Shown here: one piece after another, positions 56,215 through 64,000 of the stretch
How positions within the stretch are numbered: position 1 is the stretch's first letter
Layout: every line of letters begins with the position of its first letter
Assembly (NCBI RefSeq): GCF_020172685.1
Contig: NZ_CP083986.1
Span: forward strand, 2,730,990 to 2,794,989
Length of the DNA: 64,000 nucleotides
Source of the DNA: [Mycobacterium] nativiensis
Lineage (GTDB): Bacteria > Actinomycetota > Actinomycetes > Mycobacteriales > Mycobacteriaceae
Direction: 5' to 3'
Made by a program: the position numbers and the translations under genes
Notes under the pieces: generated by a model
What the model saw: only the letters and a program-made list of their open reading frames with translations
Database searches by the model: none
What the model was told of the DNA's origin: nothing

Positions 56215-58131
56215 ATGGCAGCCCGGCGGCACTCGTTGAGCACGTCGATCGCGCATCTGCACGGCGACGAGCGCACTGTCGGCTCACCACTGAACGACAC
56301 CGAACTCGTCGCGTTGCGGCGTACCCGGCTGTTCGGTGCGGCCGGCACCGTGCTGATGGCGATCGGTGCGCTCGGCGCGGGGGCGCGGCCGGTGGTGCAG
56401 GATCCCACGTTCGGAGTCCGGCTGTTGAACCTGCCGTCGCGGCTGCAGACGGTGGCGCTGACCATGACCACCACCGGGGCGGTGATGATGACCCTGGCGT
56501 GGCTGATGCTGGGCCGCTTCGCGCTGGGAAGGCGCCGGATGTCGCGCAGCCAGCTCGACCGCACCCTGTTGCTGTGGATGCTGCCGCTGCTGGTCGCCCC
56601 ACCGATGTACAGCAAGGACGTCTACTCCTACCTGGCGCAGAGCCAGATCTCCCGCCTGGGCCAGGACCCCTATCGGGTGGGCCCGGCACCCGCGCTGGGC
56701 TTGGACCATGTGTTCACCCTGTCAGTGCCCAGCCTGTGGCGTGAGACGCCGGCACCCTACGGGCCACTGTTCTTGTGGATCGGCCGCGGAATATCGGCGT
56801 TGACCGGCGAGAACATCGTCACCGCGGTGTTGTTCCACCGGGTGGTGGTGCTGATCGGTGTCGGGTTGATCGTGTGGGCGGTGCCGCGGCTGGCGGCACG
56901 CTGCGGGGTGGCCGAGGTCAGCGCCCTGTGGCTGGGCGCCGCCAACCCGCTGCTGCTGATGCACCTGGTCGCCGGCATCCACAACGAGGCGCTGATGCTC
57001 GGCCTGATGCTGACCGGCACCGAATTCGCCCTGCGCGGGATCTCCGCGGCCAAGCCGCTGCTGCCCGAGTTACACCGACGCCCGAACTGGCCGGACTGGG
57101 CGCCGCTGCTCGAACTGCTCACCGGCGCGGTGCTGATCACGCTGTCATCGCAGGTCAAACTGCCGTCACTGCTGGCGCTCGGATTCGTCACGATGGCCCT
57201 GGGCTGGCGCATGGGCGGCAATCTGCGGGCGTTCCTGCTCGCCGGGACCGGGATGAGCGCGCTGGCGGCGGCGGTGACGGGTCTGATCGGCTGGGCCAGT
57301 GGGCTGGGCTTCGGCTGGGTCTTCACCCTCGGCACCGCCAACGTGGTGCGCAGTTGGATGTCACCCCCGACCCTGGTGGCACTCGGCACCGGCCAGGTGG
57401 GGATCCTGCTCGGCCTGGGCGACCACACCACCGCGGTGCTGTCGCTGACCCGTGGCATCGGCGTACTGATCATCGCGGTGATGGTGGCCTGGCTGCTGCT
57501 GGTGGTGTTCCAAGGGCGGCTGCATCCGGTCGGCGGGCTCGGCGTCGCGCTGGGCATCACGGTCCTGCTGTTCCCGGTGGTACAGCCGTGGTACCTGCTG
57601 TGGGCGATCATCCCGCTGGCCGCCTGGGCCACTCGCCCGAGTTTCCGGATCGCGGTGATCGCCGTGACGCTGGTGGTGGGCATCTTCGGCCCGACCGCCA
57701 ACGGCGACCGCTTCGCCCTGTTCCAGATCGTCGACGCCACCCTGGCCAGCGGCGTCGTCGTACTGGCGTTGATCATGCTGACCCACCGCCACCTGCCGTG
57801 GCGAGAGCTGCCCGGCGAGCCCGGCGGTTCAGCGAGGCTCGACGAAGGAGAGGCGAAGCTGGAACCGCCGCATCAACCCGGCGGTTCAGCGAGGCTCGAC
57901 GAAGGAGAGGCGAAGCTGGAACCGCCGCATCAACCCGGCGGTTCAGCGAGGCTCGACGAAGGAGAGGCGAAGCTGGAACCGCCGTATGAGCCGAGCGGTT
58001 CAGCGAGGCTCGACGAAGGAGAGCCGACCCTGGAATCGCCGCACGAACCCGGTCCCCCGGCCGATCCGCCGGCGCCGGACCCCACCGCTGGCTCCGCCCC
58101 GGCAGACGACGCTTACGCTGAATCCCCGTGA
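56215..58131 (+). CDS. mptB: Alpha-(1->6) mannosyltransferase MptB
   Basis: 638 residues from ATG 56215. Polytopic GT-C enzyme with about 13 TM helices; the catalytic DxE/D-type loop is in PMYSKDVYSYLAQSQISRLGQDPYRVGP (~120-150). It starts the lipomannan/lipoarabinomannan core mannan in the periplasm using decaprenyl-phosphomannose. Mature length is about 47 residues longer than M. tuberculosis Rv1459c, entirely because of a C-terminal run of four 19-residue repeats (GGSARLDEGEAKLEPPHQP). The ABC exporter ATPase follows with a GTGA overlap. It diverges from sufR. Confidence 0.92.
   Translation: MAARRHSLSTSIAHLHGDERTVGSPLNDTELVALRRTRLFGAAGTVLMAIGALGAGARPVVQDPTFGVRLLNLPSRLQTVALTMTTTGAVMMTLAWLMLGRFALGRRRMSRSQLDRTLLLWMLPLLVAPPMYSKDVYSYLAQSQISRLGQDPYRVGPAPALGLDHVFTLSVPSLWRETPAPYGPLFLWIGRGISALTGENIVTAVLFHRVVVLIGVGLIVWAVPRLAARCGVAEVSALWLGAANPLLLMHLVAGIHNEALMLGLMLTGTEFALRGISAAKPLLPELHRRPNWPDWAPLLELLTGAVLITLSSQVKLPSLLALGFVTMALGWRMGGNLRAFLLAGTGMSALAAAVTGLIGWASGLGFGWVFTLGTANVVRSWMSPPTLVALGTGQVGILLGLGDHTTAVLSLTRGIGVLIIAVMVAWLLLVVFQGRLHPVGGLGVALGITVLLFPVVQPWYLLWAIIPLAAWATRPSFRIAVIAVTLVVGIFGPTANGDRFALFQIVDATLASGVVVLALIMLTHRHLPWRELPGEPGGSARLDEGEAKLEPPHQPGGSARLDEGEAKLEPPHQPGGSARLDEGEAKLEPPYEPSGSARLDEGEPTLESPHEPGPPADPPAPDPTAGSAPADDAYAESP
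57820..58050 (+). repeat. 57-bp in-frame tandem repeat in mptB
   Basis: Units starting GGCGGTTCAGCGAGG at 57823, 57880, 57937 and a degraded fourth at 57994. The first three are nearly identical. Each begins GGCGGTTC and ends GAACCGCC, so every unit can also form a hairpin, as expected for a dispersed palindromic element that has been amplified. At the protein level it gives a hydrophilic, acidic tail. Confidence 0.93.
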
Positions 58132-59054
58132 GCTCAGCTGTCGCGGTGCGGTTACGCGGAGTCCGCAAGTCCTATGGAGCGACTACCGCGGTCGCCGATC
58201 TTGATCTCGAAGTGCACGCCGCCGAGGTCTTCGCGCTGCTCGGCCCCAACGGTGCCGGCAAGACGACCACGGTCGAGATGTGTGAGGGCTTCGTGCGCCC
58301 GGATGCCGGCACCATCGAGGTGCTCGGCCTGGATCCGGTCACCGACAACGACCGACTGCGGGAGCGCATCGGGGTGATGCTGCAGGGCGGCGGAGGCTAC
58401 CCGGCGGCCCGCGCCGGTGAGATGCTCAAGCTGGTCGCGTCGTATTCGGCGAACCCACTGGACCCGCAGTGGCTGTTGGACACGCTGGGGCTCACCGACG
58501 CCGCGCGCACCACCTACCGGCGACTCTCGGGCGGCCAGCAGCAGCGGCTCGCCCTGGCCTGCGCGCTGGTCGGCCGCCCCGAACTGGTGTTCCTCGACGA
58601 GCCGACGGCGGGTATGGACGCCCACGCCCGGCTGCTGGTGTGGGAGCTGATCGACGCTCTGCGCCGCGACGGCGTGACCGTGGTGCTGACCACCCACCAC
58701 CTGCGCGAAGCCGAGGAGCTGGCGGACCGACTGCTGATCATCGACCATGGCGCGGTGGTGGCCTCCGGCACGCCGGCCGAGCTGACGCGCAGCGGCGCCC
58801 AGGGCCAGGTGCGGTTCAGCGCACCTCCTCGACTGGAGCTGTCGCTGCTGCTCACCGCGCTGCCGGAGGGCTACCGGGCCAGCGAGGTGCTGCCCGGCGA
58901 GTATCTGGTGGAAGGGCCGGTGGACCCGCAGGTGCTGGCCACCGTGACCGCGTGGTGCGCCCAGCTCGACGTGCTGGCCACCCAGCTGCGGGTGGAGCAG
59001 CGCAGCCTGGAGGACGTGTTCTTGGAGCTGACCGGACGAGAGCTGCGCGCATGA
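58128..59054 (+). CDS. ABC exporter ATPase (Rv1458c-like)
   Basis: 308 residues from GTG 58128, overlapping the mptB stop. Walker A GPNGAGKTT (~37), signature LSGGQQQRLALA, Walker B LVFLDEPTAGMD and H-loop TTHHLRE. The C-terminal extension (LELSLLLTALPEGYRASEV) is the DrrA-like domain. It pairs with the permease at 59051 (ATGA overlap). Substrate unknown; an antibiotic or lipid exporter type by family. Confidence 0.92.
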   Translation: MSSAVAVRLRGVRKSYGATTAVADLDLEVHAAEVFALLGPNGAGKTTTVEMCEGFVRPDAGTIEVLGLDPVTDNDRLRERIGVMLQGGGGYPAARAGEMLKLVASYSANPLDPQWLLDTLGLTDAARTTYRRLSGGQQQRLALACALVGRPELVFLDEPTAGMDAHARLLVWELIDALRRDGVTVVLTTHHLREAEELADRLLIIDHGAVVASGTPAELTRSGAQGQVRFSAPPRLELSLLLTALPEGYRASEVLPGEYLVEGPVDPQVLATVTAWCAQLDVLATQLRVEQRSLEDVFLELTGRELRA

Positions 59055-59845
59055 CCACCACCGCCGATCAGTCGTTTCCCCCCGGCACCTTCACCCCCGA
59101 CCCGCGGCCCAGCAGCGTGCCGGCCATGCTGGCCGCGCAGTACCGGCTGGAGTTGACGCTGCTGCTGCGCAACGGCGAGCAGCTGCTGCTGACGATGTTC
59201 ATCCCGATCACCCTGCTGGTCGGCCTGTCGGTGCTGCCGCTGGGACCGTTCGGCGACGGAACCGCCGCGCGGGCCACCACCCTGCTGCCGGTGATCATGT
59301 CCCTGGCGGTGATCGCCACGGCGTTCACCGGCCAGGCCATCGCGGTGGCGTTCGACCGCCGCTACGGAGCGCTGAAACGCCTGGGCGCCACCGCACTGCC
59401 GGTGTGGGGTGTGATCACCGGCAAGTCACTGTCGGTGGCGACGGTGGTCGTCCTGCAGTCGATGCTGCTCGGGGCGATCGGCGTTGTGCTGGGCTGGCGT
59501 CCCTCGGCGGCCGGGCTGGTACTGGGTGCGCTGGTGATCGCGCTGGGTACGGCGTGTTTCGCGGCGCTGGGCCTGCTGCTCGGAGGCAGCCTGCGCGCCG
59601 AGATCGTGCTGGCCGTCGCCAACTTGCTGTGGTTTGTGTTCGGCGGTTTCTCCGCGCTGACGGTGGAGAACGAGCTGGTGCCCGGTGCGGCCCGCGCGCT
59701 GGCCCGGTTGACGCCGTCGGGGGCACTGACCGAATCGCTGGCCCAGGCGCTGGCCTTCTCGGTCGACTGGTTCGGCTTGGCGGTGCTGGCGGTGTGGGGC
59801 GTGGTGGCCGGATTCGGCGCGGTGCGTTGGTTCCGGTTCAGCTGA
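59051..59845 (+). CDS. ABC exporter permease (Rv1457c-like)
   Basis: 264 residues with six TM helices of the ABC-2/DrrB type (LTMFIPITLLVGLSVLPLG, VIMSLAVIATAFTGQAIAV, GVITGKSLSVATVVVLQSM, AALGLLLGGSLRAEIVLAV, WFGLAVLAVWGVVAGFGAV). The GQAIAVAFDRRYGALKRLGATALP segment is the coupling element. Translationally coupled to the ATPase; 46 bp before ctaA. Confidence 0.92.
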   Translation: MTTTADQSFPPGTFTPDPRPSSVPAMLAAQYRLELTLLLRNGEQLLLTMFIPITLLVGLSVLPLGPFGDGTAARATTLLPVIMSLAVIATAFTGQAIAVAFDRRYGALKRLGATALPVWGVITGKSLSVATVVVLQSMLLGAIGVVLGWRPSAAGLVLGALVIALGTACFAALGLLLGGSLRAEIVLAVANLLWFVFGGFSALTVENELVPGAARALARLTPSGALTESLAQALAFSVDWFGLAVLAVWGVVAGFGAVRWFRFS

Positions 59846-59891
59846 CATGCCTACTACATGCTGTAGTTAGCCATCCTCTACGATCAGGCGC

Positions 59892-60842
59892 GTGGGACGG
59901 TTCCTGATGCGCCTGGTAGATCTGCTGCCCGAACCGAGCCTGCGCACCCAGCGCCTGTTGGCGGCCGCAGTCGTGTTCACCCAGGGGTTCATCTCGGTCA
60001 CCGGCGCGATCGTCCGGGTGACCGCCTCCGGGCTGGGCTGTCCGACCTGGCCGCAGTGCTTCCCGGGCAGCTACGTCCCGGTGGCGGTCTCGGAGGTGCC
60101 CCGGATTCACCAGGCCATCGAGTTCGGCAACCGGATGGTCACCTTCGCGGTGGTCATCACCTCGGCGCTGGCGGTGCTTGCGGTGATCCGGGCGCGGCGG
60201 CGCACCGAGGTTCTGACCTACGCCTGGCTGATGCCGGGTTCCACGGTGCTGCAGGCGGTGATCGGCGGTATCACGGTGCGCACCGGACTGGCCTGGTGGA
60301 CGGTCGCCGTGCACCTGCTGGTGTCGATGCTGATGGTCTGGCTGGCGGTCCTGCTCTACGTGAAGGTCGGCGAGCCCGACGAGGCCACGGCCGTGGTACG
60401 CCATCGTGTCCCCACGCCGTTGCGCCGGTTGACCGCGCTGTGCTCCGCCACGCTGGCCGCGGTACTGGTGACCGGCACGCTGGTGACCGCCGCCGGTCCG
60501 CACGCCGGGGACAAGAGCGCCACCCGGACGGTGGCCCGGCTCAAGGTCGAGGTGTCCGCGCTGGCCCACGTGCATGAGGCGCTGCTGATCGGATTCCTCG
60601 GGCTGCTGGTGGGACTGTGCTTCGGGCTGGCCGCGGTGCAGGCGGCCAAGCCGGTGATCCGCCGGCTGGCGGTGGTGGTCGCCTTGGCCCTCGCGCAGGG
60701 ACTGATCGGTCTCGTGCAGTACTTCACCGGGGTGCCCGCGGTGCTGGTCACCATGCATGTCGCGGGCGCGGCGCTGGTCACCGCCGCGACCGCGGCGCTA
60801 TGGGCGTCGCTGCGAGAGCGGACCCAACCCGAGCCGGTCTAG
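59892..60842 (+). CDS. ctaA: Heme A synthase CtaA
   Basis: 316 residues from GTG 59892. Eight TM helices; two repeats each with paired His (e.g. RIHQAIEFGNRM, AVHLLVSM; HVHEALLIG, MHVAGAALV) for heme ligation. A disulfide-capable Cys pair is in SGLGCPTWPQCFPG. Oxidises heme O to heme A for cytochrome aa3 oxidase. Its last 45 bp overlap the convergent Rv1455-like gene. Ortholog of Rv1456c. Confidence 0.94.
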   Translation: MGRFLMRLVDLLPEPSLRTQRLLAAAVVFTQGFISVTGAIVRVTASGLGCPTWPQCFPGSYVPVAVSEVPRIHQAIEFGNRMVTFAVVITSALAVLAVIRARRRTEVLTYAWLMPGSTVLQAVIGGITVRTGLAWWTVAVHLLVSMLMVWLAVLLYVKVGEPDEATAVVRHRVPTPLRRLTALCSATLAAVLVTGTLVTAAGPHAGDKSATRTVARLKVEVSALAHVHEALLIGFLGLLVGLCFGLAAVQAAKPVIRRLAVVVALALAQGLIGLVQYFTGVPAVLVTMHVAGAALVTAATAALWASLRERTQPEPV

Positions 60843-61493
60843 CGCCGCCTCGACCTCCAACGCGAACCGGCGCTGCGCCCGGTCTCGCTCGTCGGCTGCG
60901 AGCTCGCCCCAACCGAATTGCGGCGCAACCAGGTCCAAGCTCACCAGGCGCGCATCCGCAGCGGTACCGGCCACGTCGGCGCGTGCGTAGAGCAGTTCCT
61001 CGATGCGGATGCTCAGGCGTTCCGCGGCCGCGCGCAGGGCGGCGCGACCGACATCCCACAGCTCGAAGTCCGGGTCGGGGCCGGCGGCGCCGAATGCGTG
61101 CGATCGGCCGCCGCCGAAGAACACCAGAGTCGTCACCTCGCCCGCGGCATGGCCGGACCGCATCGGCACTCCGTCGCACTGCAGGTCGCCCAGACAGCGG
61201 CGATCGGTGTTCCAGGCCACCACTTCCGGCGGGTTGAGCAGGTTGGGCGCCCGCCTCGTCCAGGCCGCGAATTCGGCGGGTCGGTCATCTCCGGCCGTTC
61301 GCAGGATGACCAGGTCCGCATCCAGGGTCTGCGGGTCGTCCCAGGGCAGTCGGCGGGCGTGCAGCCCGCGGTGTCGCAGTGCATCGACCAGGCCGGCGTC
61401 GTCGATCTCCGGGACACCGTCGTCCTCGCCGCGCCGCGCGTCGCCCGCCAGCACGATGCGCGGATGGAAGATGTCGGGCCGGGCCAGCTTCAT
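60798..61493 (-). CDS. Conserved protein, Rv1455-like (ATP-grasp N-terminal-type)
   Basis: 231 residues from ATG 61493 (MKLARPDIFHPRIVLAGDAR); a start at 61526 would overlap the qor start. Begins like the N-terminal domain of an RimK/ATP-grasp protein (IVLAGD... LVDALRHRGLHARRLPWDDP... DADLVILRTAGDDR) but the sequence does not continue into a recognisable catalytic ATP-grasp core. Overlaps ctaA by 45 bp at its 3' end. Matches Rv1455 by position. Function unknown. Confidence 0.78.
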   Translation of the reverse strand: MKLARPDIFHPRIVLAGDARRGEDDGVPEIDDAGLVDALRHRGLHARRLPWDDPQTLDADLVILRTAGDDRPAEFAAWTRRAPNLLNPPEVVAWNTDRRCLGDLQCDGVPMRSGHAAGEVTTLVFFGGGRSHAFGAAGPDPDFELWDVGRAALRAAAERLSIRIEELLYARADVAGTAADARLVSLDLVAPQFGWGELAADERDRAQRRFALEVEAALDRLGLGPLSQRRP

Positions 61494-61524
61494 GCAGACC
61501 TCATGTTCGGAGATGATAGTCACC

Positions 61525-62499
61525 ATGTACGCCGTGGAAGTCGCCGCAACCGGCGGGCCCGAAGTGTTGACCTACGTCGATCGCCCGCAGCCCGTCGCCG
61601 CCGCGGGCGAGGTGCTGATCCAGGCCGAAGCGGTCGGGGTCAACTTCATCGACACCTATTTCCGGTCCGGGATCTACCCGGCCGAGCTGCCGTTCGTGGT
61701 AGGCAACGAAGTCGCGGGCACGGTGGCCCAGGTCGGCGCCGAGGTGACGGGATTCGGCGTGGGCGACCGTGTGGTGACCGCGGCCGCAGCCGGGGCGTAC
61801 GCGCAATACTGCACCGCACCAGCGTCTTTGGTGGCGCCGATCCCCGCCGGCATTGACTCCGCGGTGGCGGCGGCCGCTCTGCTCAAGGGCATGACGGCCC
61901 ATTATCTGATCAAGTCGGTGTATCCGGTGCAGCCCGGCGACACGGTGCTGCTGCACGCCGGGGCCGGCGGCGTCGGGCTGATCCTGACGCAGTGGGCCAC
62001 CGCCCTTGGCGCTCGGGTGATCACCACGGCGTCGACCCCGGCGAAGGCCGAACTGTCCCGGCGGGCCGGCGCCGTCGAGGTGCTCGACTATCCCGGAGAG
62101 GACGCGGCCGCGTTCGGCGCCCGCATCCGGAAGCTGACCGGCGACGGGGTGGCTGCGGTGTACGACGGAGTGGGCGCGGCCACATTCGACGCCAGCCTGG
62201 CCAGCCTCGCCGTGCGGGGCACGTTGGCGCTGTTCGGCGCGGCCAGCGGACCGGTGCCGCCGCTGGATCCGCAGCGTCTCAACGCCGCGGGTTCGGTGTA
62301 CCTGACGCGGCCCAACCTGGCTCATTTCACCCGGACCGCGCAGGAATTCTCCTGGCGCGCCGGCGAGCTGTTCGATGCGATCGCGGGCGGCTCGATCGAG
62401 GTGACCGTGAGCGGCCGCTATCCGCTGGCCGAAGCGGCCGACGCCCACCGGGATCTGCAGGCCCGCAGAACGACCGGCTCGATCATTTTGGTGCCCTAG
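61525..62499 (+). CDS. qor: NADPH:quinone oxidoreductase, zeta-crystallin type
   Basis: 324 residues from ATG 61525. Zinc-free [39 protein letters not shown], then cofactor motif [23 protein letters not shown] and [11 protein letters not shown]. Reduces quinones with NADPH. Divergent from Rv1455-like gene with 31 bp between starts; its TAG overlaps the PPE stop on the other strand. Ortholog of Rv1454c. Confidence 0.94.
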   Translation: MYAVEVAATGGPEVLTYVDRPQPVAAAGEVLIQAEAVGVNFIDTYFRSGIYPAELPFVVGNEVAGTVAQVGAEVTGFGVGDRVVTAAAAGAYAQYCTAPASLVAPIPAGIDSAVAAAALLKGMTAHYLIKSVYPVQPGDTVLLHAGAGGVGLILTQWATALGARVITTASTPAKAELSRRAGAVEVLDYPGEDAAAFGARIRKLTGDGVAAVYDGVGAATFDASLASLAVRGTLALFGAASGPVPPLDPQRLNAAGSVYLTRPNLAHFTRTAQEFSWRAGELFDAIAGGSIEVTVSGRYPLAEAADAHRDLQARRTTGSIILVP

Positions 62500-64000
62500 G
62501 GGCAATCTCCCGAGCCGGTACCGCGCCAGGTCTCCGGCAGCAGCGGCACCCGGGTTGCGCCGTCGAGCGTGCCGGCCAGCCGGGTCAGCCCCACCGCCGC
62601 CACATCGGGCTTGGCATTGCTTCCGGCGAAGCCCAGCTCCCCCGCGCCGTGATCGGATGCCTCGGCCCCGACCTTGATCACCTCGTGGTCTTGCCGGGCC
62701 GCCCGCCGTCGACGGCGGGTCGCCGAGCGTGTCGCCGCCTGCGCGGCGACCGCGGCCGAATCGGGTTCCGGCGCCTTCTTCTTCGCGCTCGCTGCCGCGC
62801 CCATACCGGAGCCCGTGCCGACCCGGGGGGTACACCCGGGCCCGCCGCCGACCACGTAGGGATAGGCGAATGCCTGAACGCCGGCCGGTGGCGGGGCCGG
62901 CGCCGGGGACGGTCCGGCGGGTGGGCCGGGCGCCGCGGGCGGTGAAGCTGCTGCAGGCGCCGCCGCGGCGGGGACGCCGGGGGCGCTGCTGACGACCGTC
63001 GGCACAGCCGGTGCCGACAGCGGCACGGGCGCCGCCGCGACCACGGGTTCGGGCACGGCCAGTCCCGCCAGCCCACCGAGTCCGCCCAACGCACCGGCGG
63101 GAGCCGCCACCGCGCCGGCGGCCGCCACCAGCAACGGGGCCGACTGGCTCAGCGTGGTGGCCAACTGCGCCACGTGGGTCGGCCAGTCGAACAGGGCTAC
63201 GGCGAGCAGGTATTGAAGCGCGGCGGTCGGATTCTGGGAGCCGGAGAATTGGAAGTTCTCCAGCAGTTCCAGCGCTCGGGCGAGGTACCAGATCGGCTCG
63301 TTGGCGTTCGCGTAGTAGTCGTAAACGTGCCCGTTGAGGGTCCCGCCGGTCGGATCCCAGTTGATCCCGACGTTCTTGAGCAGCTGCGCGATCGACAGAT
63401 CCAGCGGGCTGCCGCCCTTCGGGTCGTGGGCGACCAGGCTGTCGGAGATGCCCAGCTTGTCCAGGAAGTCGTGAAGCCAATTGGTCGACTGGCCCTGATC
63501 GGCCGCGATCTTCGGGGCTGCGGCGGTGTGTGGGGCCGAGGCCACCGCCGCACCCGCCACCGCCTCATAGGTCGCCATCGTCGTGGCCGCCTGCACCCAC
63601 ATCCGCGCATAGTCAGCCTCATTGACCGCAATCGGAACCGTATTGATCCCAAAGAAATTGGTCGCCACCAACACCGCATGCACCGCATGATTAGCCGCCA
63701 ACTCCGGCAATGTCGGCATCGCCGCCAACGCACTCACATACGCCGACGCCGCCACCTCACACTGCACCGCGGCTGCGGCGCTGTCGGCCTCCGCCGCCGC
63801 CAACCACCCCAGATACGGCCCGTGCGCGGCCGCATACGAATCGGCGCCGGTACCGCGCCATTGTCCCGACCCGACAGCCCCGATCACGGCAGCCAGTTCC
63901 TGTGCCACCGCCGCGTACTCACCGCTCAACGACGACCACGCCCCCGCCGCCGCCAACAGTGGCCCCGGGCCCGGCCCAGCGGCCAGCAACGCCGAATGCA
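62496..64000 (-). CDS. PPE-family protein, PPE-PPW subfamily (N-terminus beyond the window)
   Basis: 501 codons visible; about a dozen N-terminal residues are off the edge, since it enters as [21 protein letters not shown], the sequence that follows MxxPPEV in PPE proteins. The PPE helical domain ends near the [13 protein letters not shown] segment. A Pro/Ala-rich linker follows (~300-390). The C-terminus has LGFAGS and PLLPETW, the GFxGT and PxxPxxW motifs of the PPW subfamily. Exported by type VII secretion, usually with a PE partner, likely encoded to the right. DNA 63545-63770 is strikingly richer in A-ending plus-strand codons than the rest, suggesting conversion with a paralog. Confidence 0.9.
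   Translation of the reverse strand, partial: HSALLAAGPGPGPLLAAAGAWSSLSGEYAAVAQELAAVIGAVGSGQWRGTGADSYAAAHGPYLGWLAAAEADSAAAAVQCEVAASAYVSALAAMPTLPELAANHAVHAVLVATNFFGINTVPIAVNEADYARMWVQAATTMATYEAVAGAAVASAPHTAAAPKIAADQGQSTNWLHDFLDKLGISDSLVAHDPKGGSPLDLSIAQLLKNVGINWDPTGGTLNGHVYDYYANANEPIWYLARALELLENFQFSGSQNPTAALQYLLAVALFDWPTHVAQLATTLSQSAPLLVAAAGAVAAPAGALGGLGGLAGLAVPEPVVAAAPVPLSAPAVPTVVSSAPGVPAAAAPAAASPPAAPGPPAGPSPAPAPPPAGVQAFAYPYVVGGGPGCTPRVGTGSGMGAAASAKKKAPEPDSAAVAAQAATRSATRRRRRAARQDHEVIKVGAEASDHGAGELGFAGSNAKPDVAAVGLTRLAGTLDGATRVPLLPETWRGTGSGDCP

Noticed and set aside
61494..61526. Start of the Rv1455-like gene at 61526
   Set aside because: It would overlap the start codon of the divergent qor gene; ATG 61493 leaves room for promoters.

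Overview
The window is a high-GC actinobacterial chromosome segment that I read as Mycobacterium (sensu lato). The evidence is a fabG1-inhA-hemH cluster, ripA-ripB-moxR1, acn-acnR, the sufRBDCSU cluster, mptB, ctaA, mutAB-meaB-lipL and a PPE gene. From about 14.4 kb to 62.5 kb the gene order matches, inverted, what I remember of M. tuberculosis Rv1454c-Rv1497, with local insertions and losses. It is not M. tuberculosis: sufB has no intein, and accessory genes replace the ctpD/fadE15 block. All family comparisons are from memory; no alignment or search was run.

Region 1 (1-14.2 kb, minus strand) is a PDIM/Pps-like lipid polyketide locus: a TesA-type thioesterase, a FadD26-type fatty acyl-AMP ligase and three modular type I PKS genes, the last cut by the window edge. 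The architecture is permuted relative to canonical ppsA-ppsB-ppsC. The first PKS joins a PpsC-like N-terminus to a PpsA-like C-half. The second joins a PpsA-like loading ACP-KS-AT to a PpsB-like C-half. The third starts with an almost identical copy of the first gene's KS. A 15-codon remnant of a PpsB-type C-terminus is left between fadD26 and the first PKS and marks the recombination. This is the most novel part of the window.

Region 2 (14.2-21 kb, minus): 55-bp tandem repeats, lipL, meaB, mutB, mutA. Methylmalonyl-CoA mutase supplies or drains methylmalonyl-CoA, the likely extender for the VASH-type AT domains next door. Region 3 (21-29 kb) is accessory: a TVP38-type membrane protein, a self-regulating TetR operon, LemA with a DUF2207 protein, an aquaporin-like channel, and a slipin-NfeD-DoxX set. 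Region 4 (29-38.9 kb): hemH, inhA, fabG1 (FAS-II), a MoxR/DUF58/VWA chaperone-type operon, and the peptidoglycan hydrolases ripB and ripA. Region 5 (38.4-45.9 kb): Rv1476-like protein, aconitase with AcnR and IdeR-like boxes, acnR, a small HTH protein, an ABC-F ATPase, echA12, thioredoxin. Region 6 (46-49.5 kb): a secreted DUF5666-like protein, an exported amidohydrolase and a rubredoxin-like zinc-ribbon/MBL protein. Region 7 (49.5-56.1 kb): the SUF Fe-S assembly operon under SufR. Region 8 (56.2-64 kb): mptB with an in-frame 57-bp repeat array, an ABC exporter, ctaA, an Rv1455-like protein, qor and a truncated PPE-PPW gene.

No tRNA, rRNA, CRISPR array, IS element or prophage was recognised.
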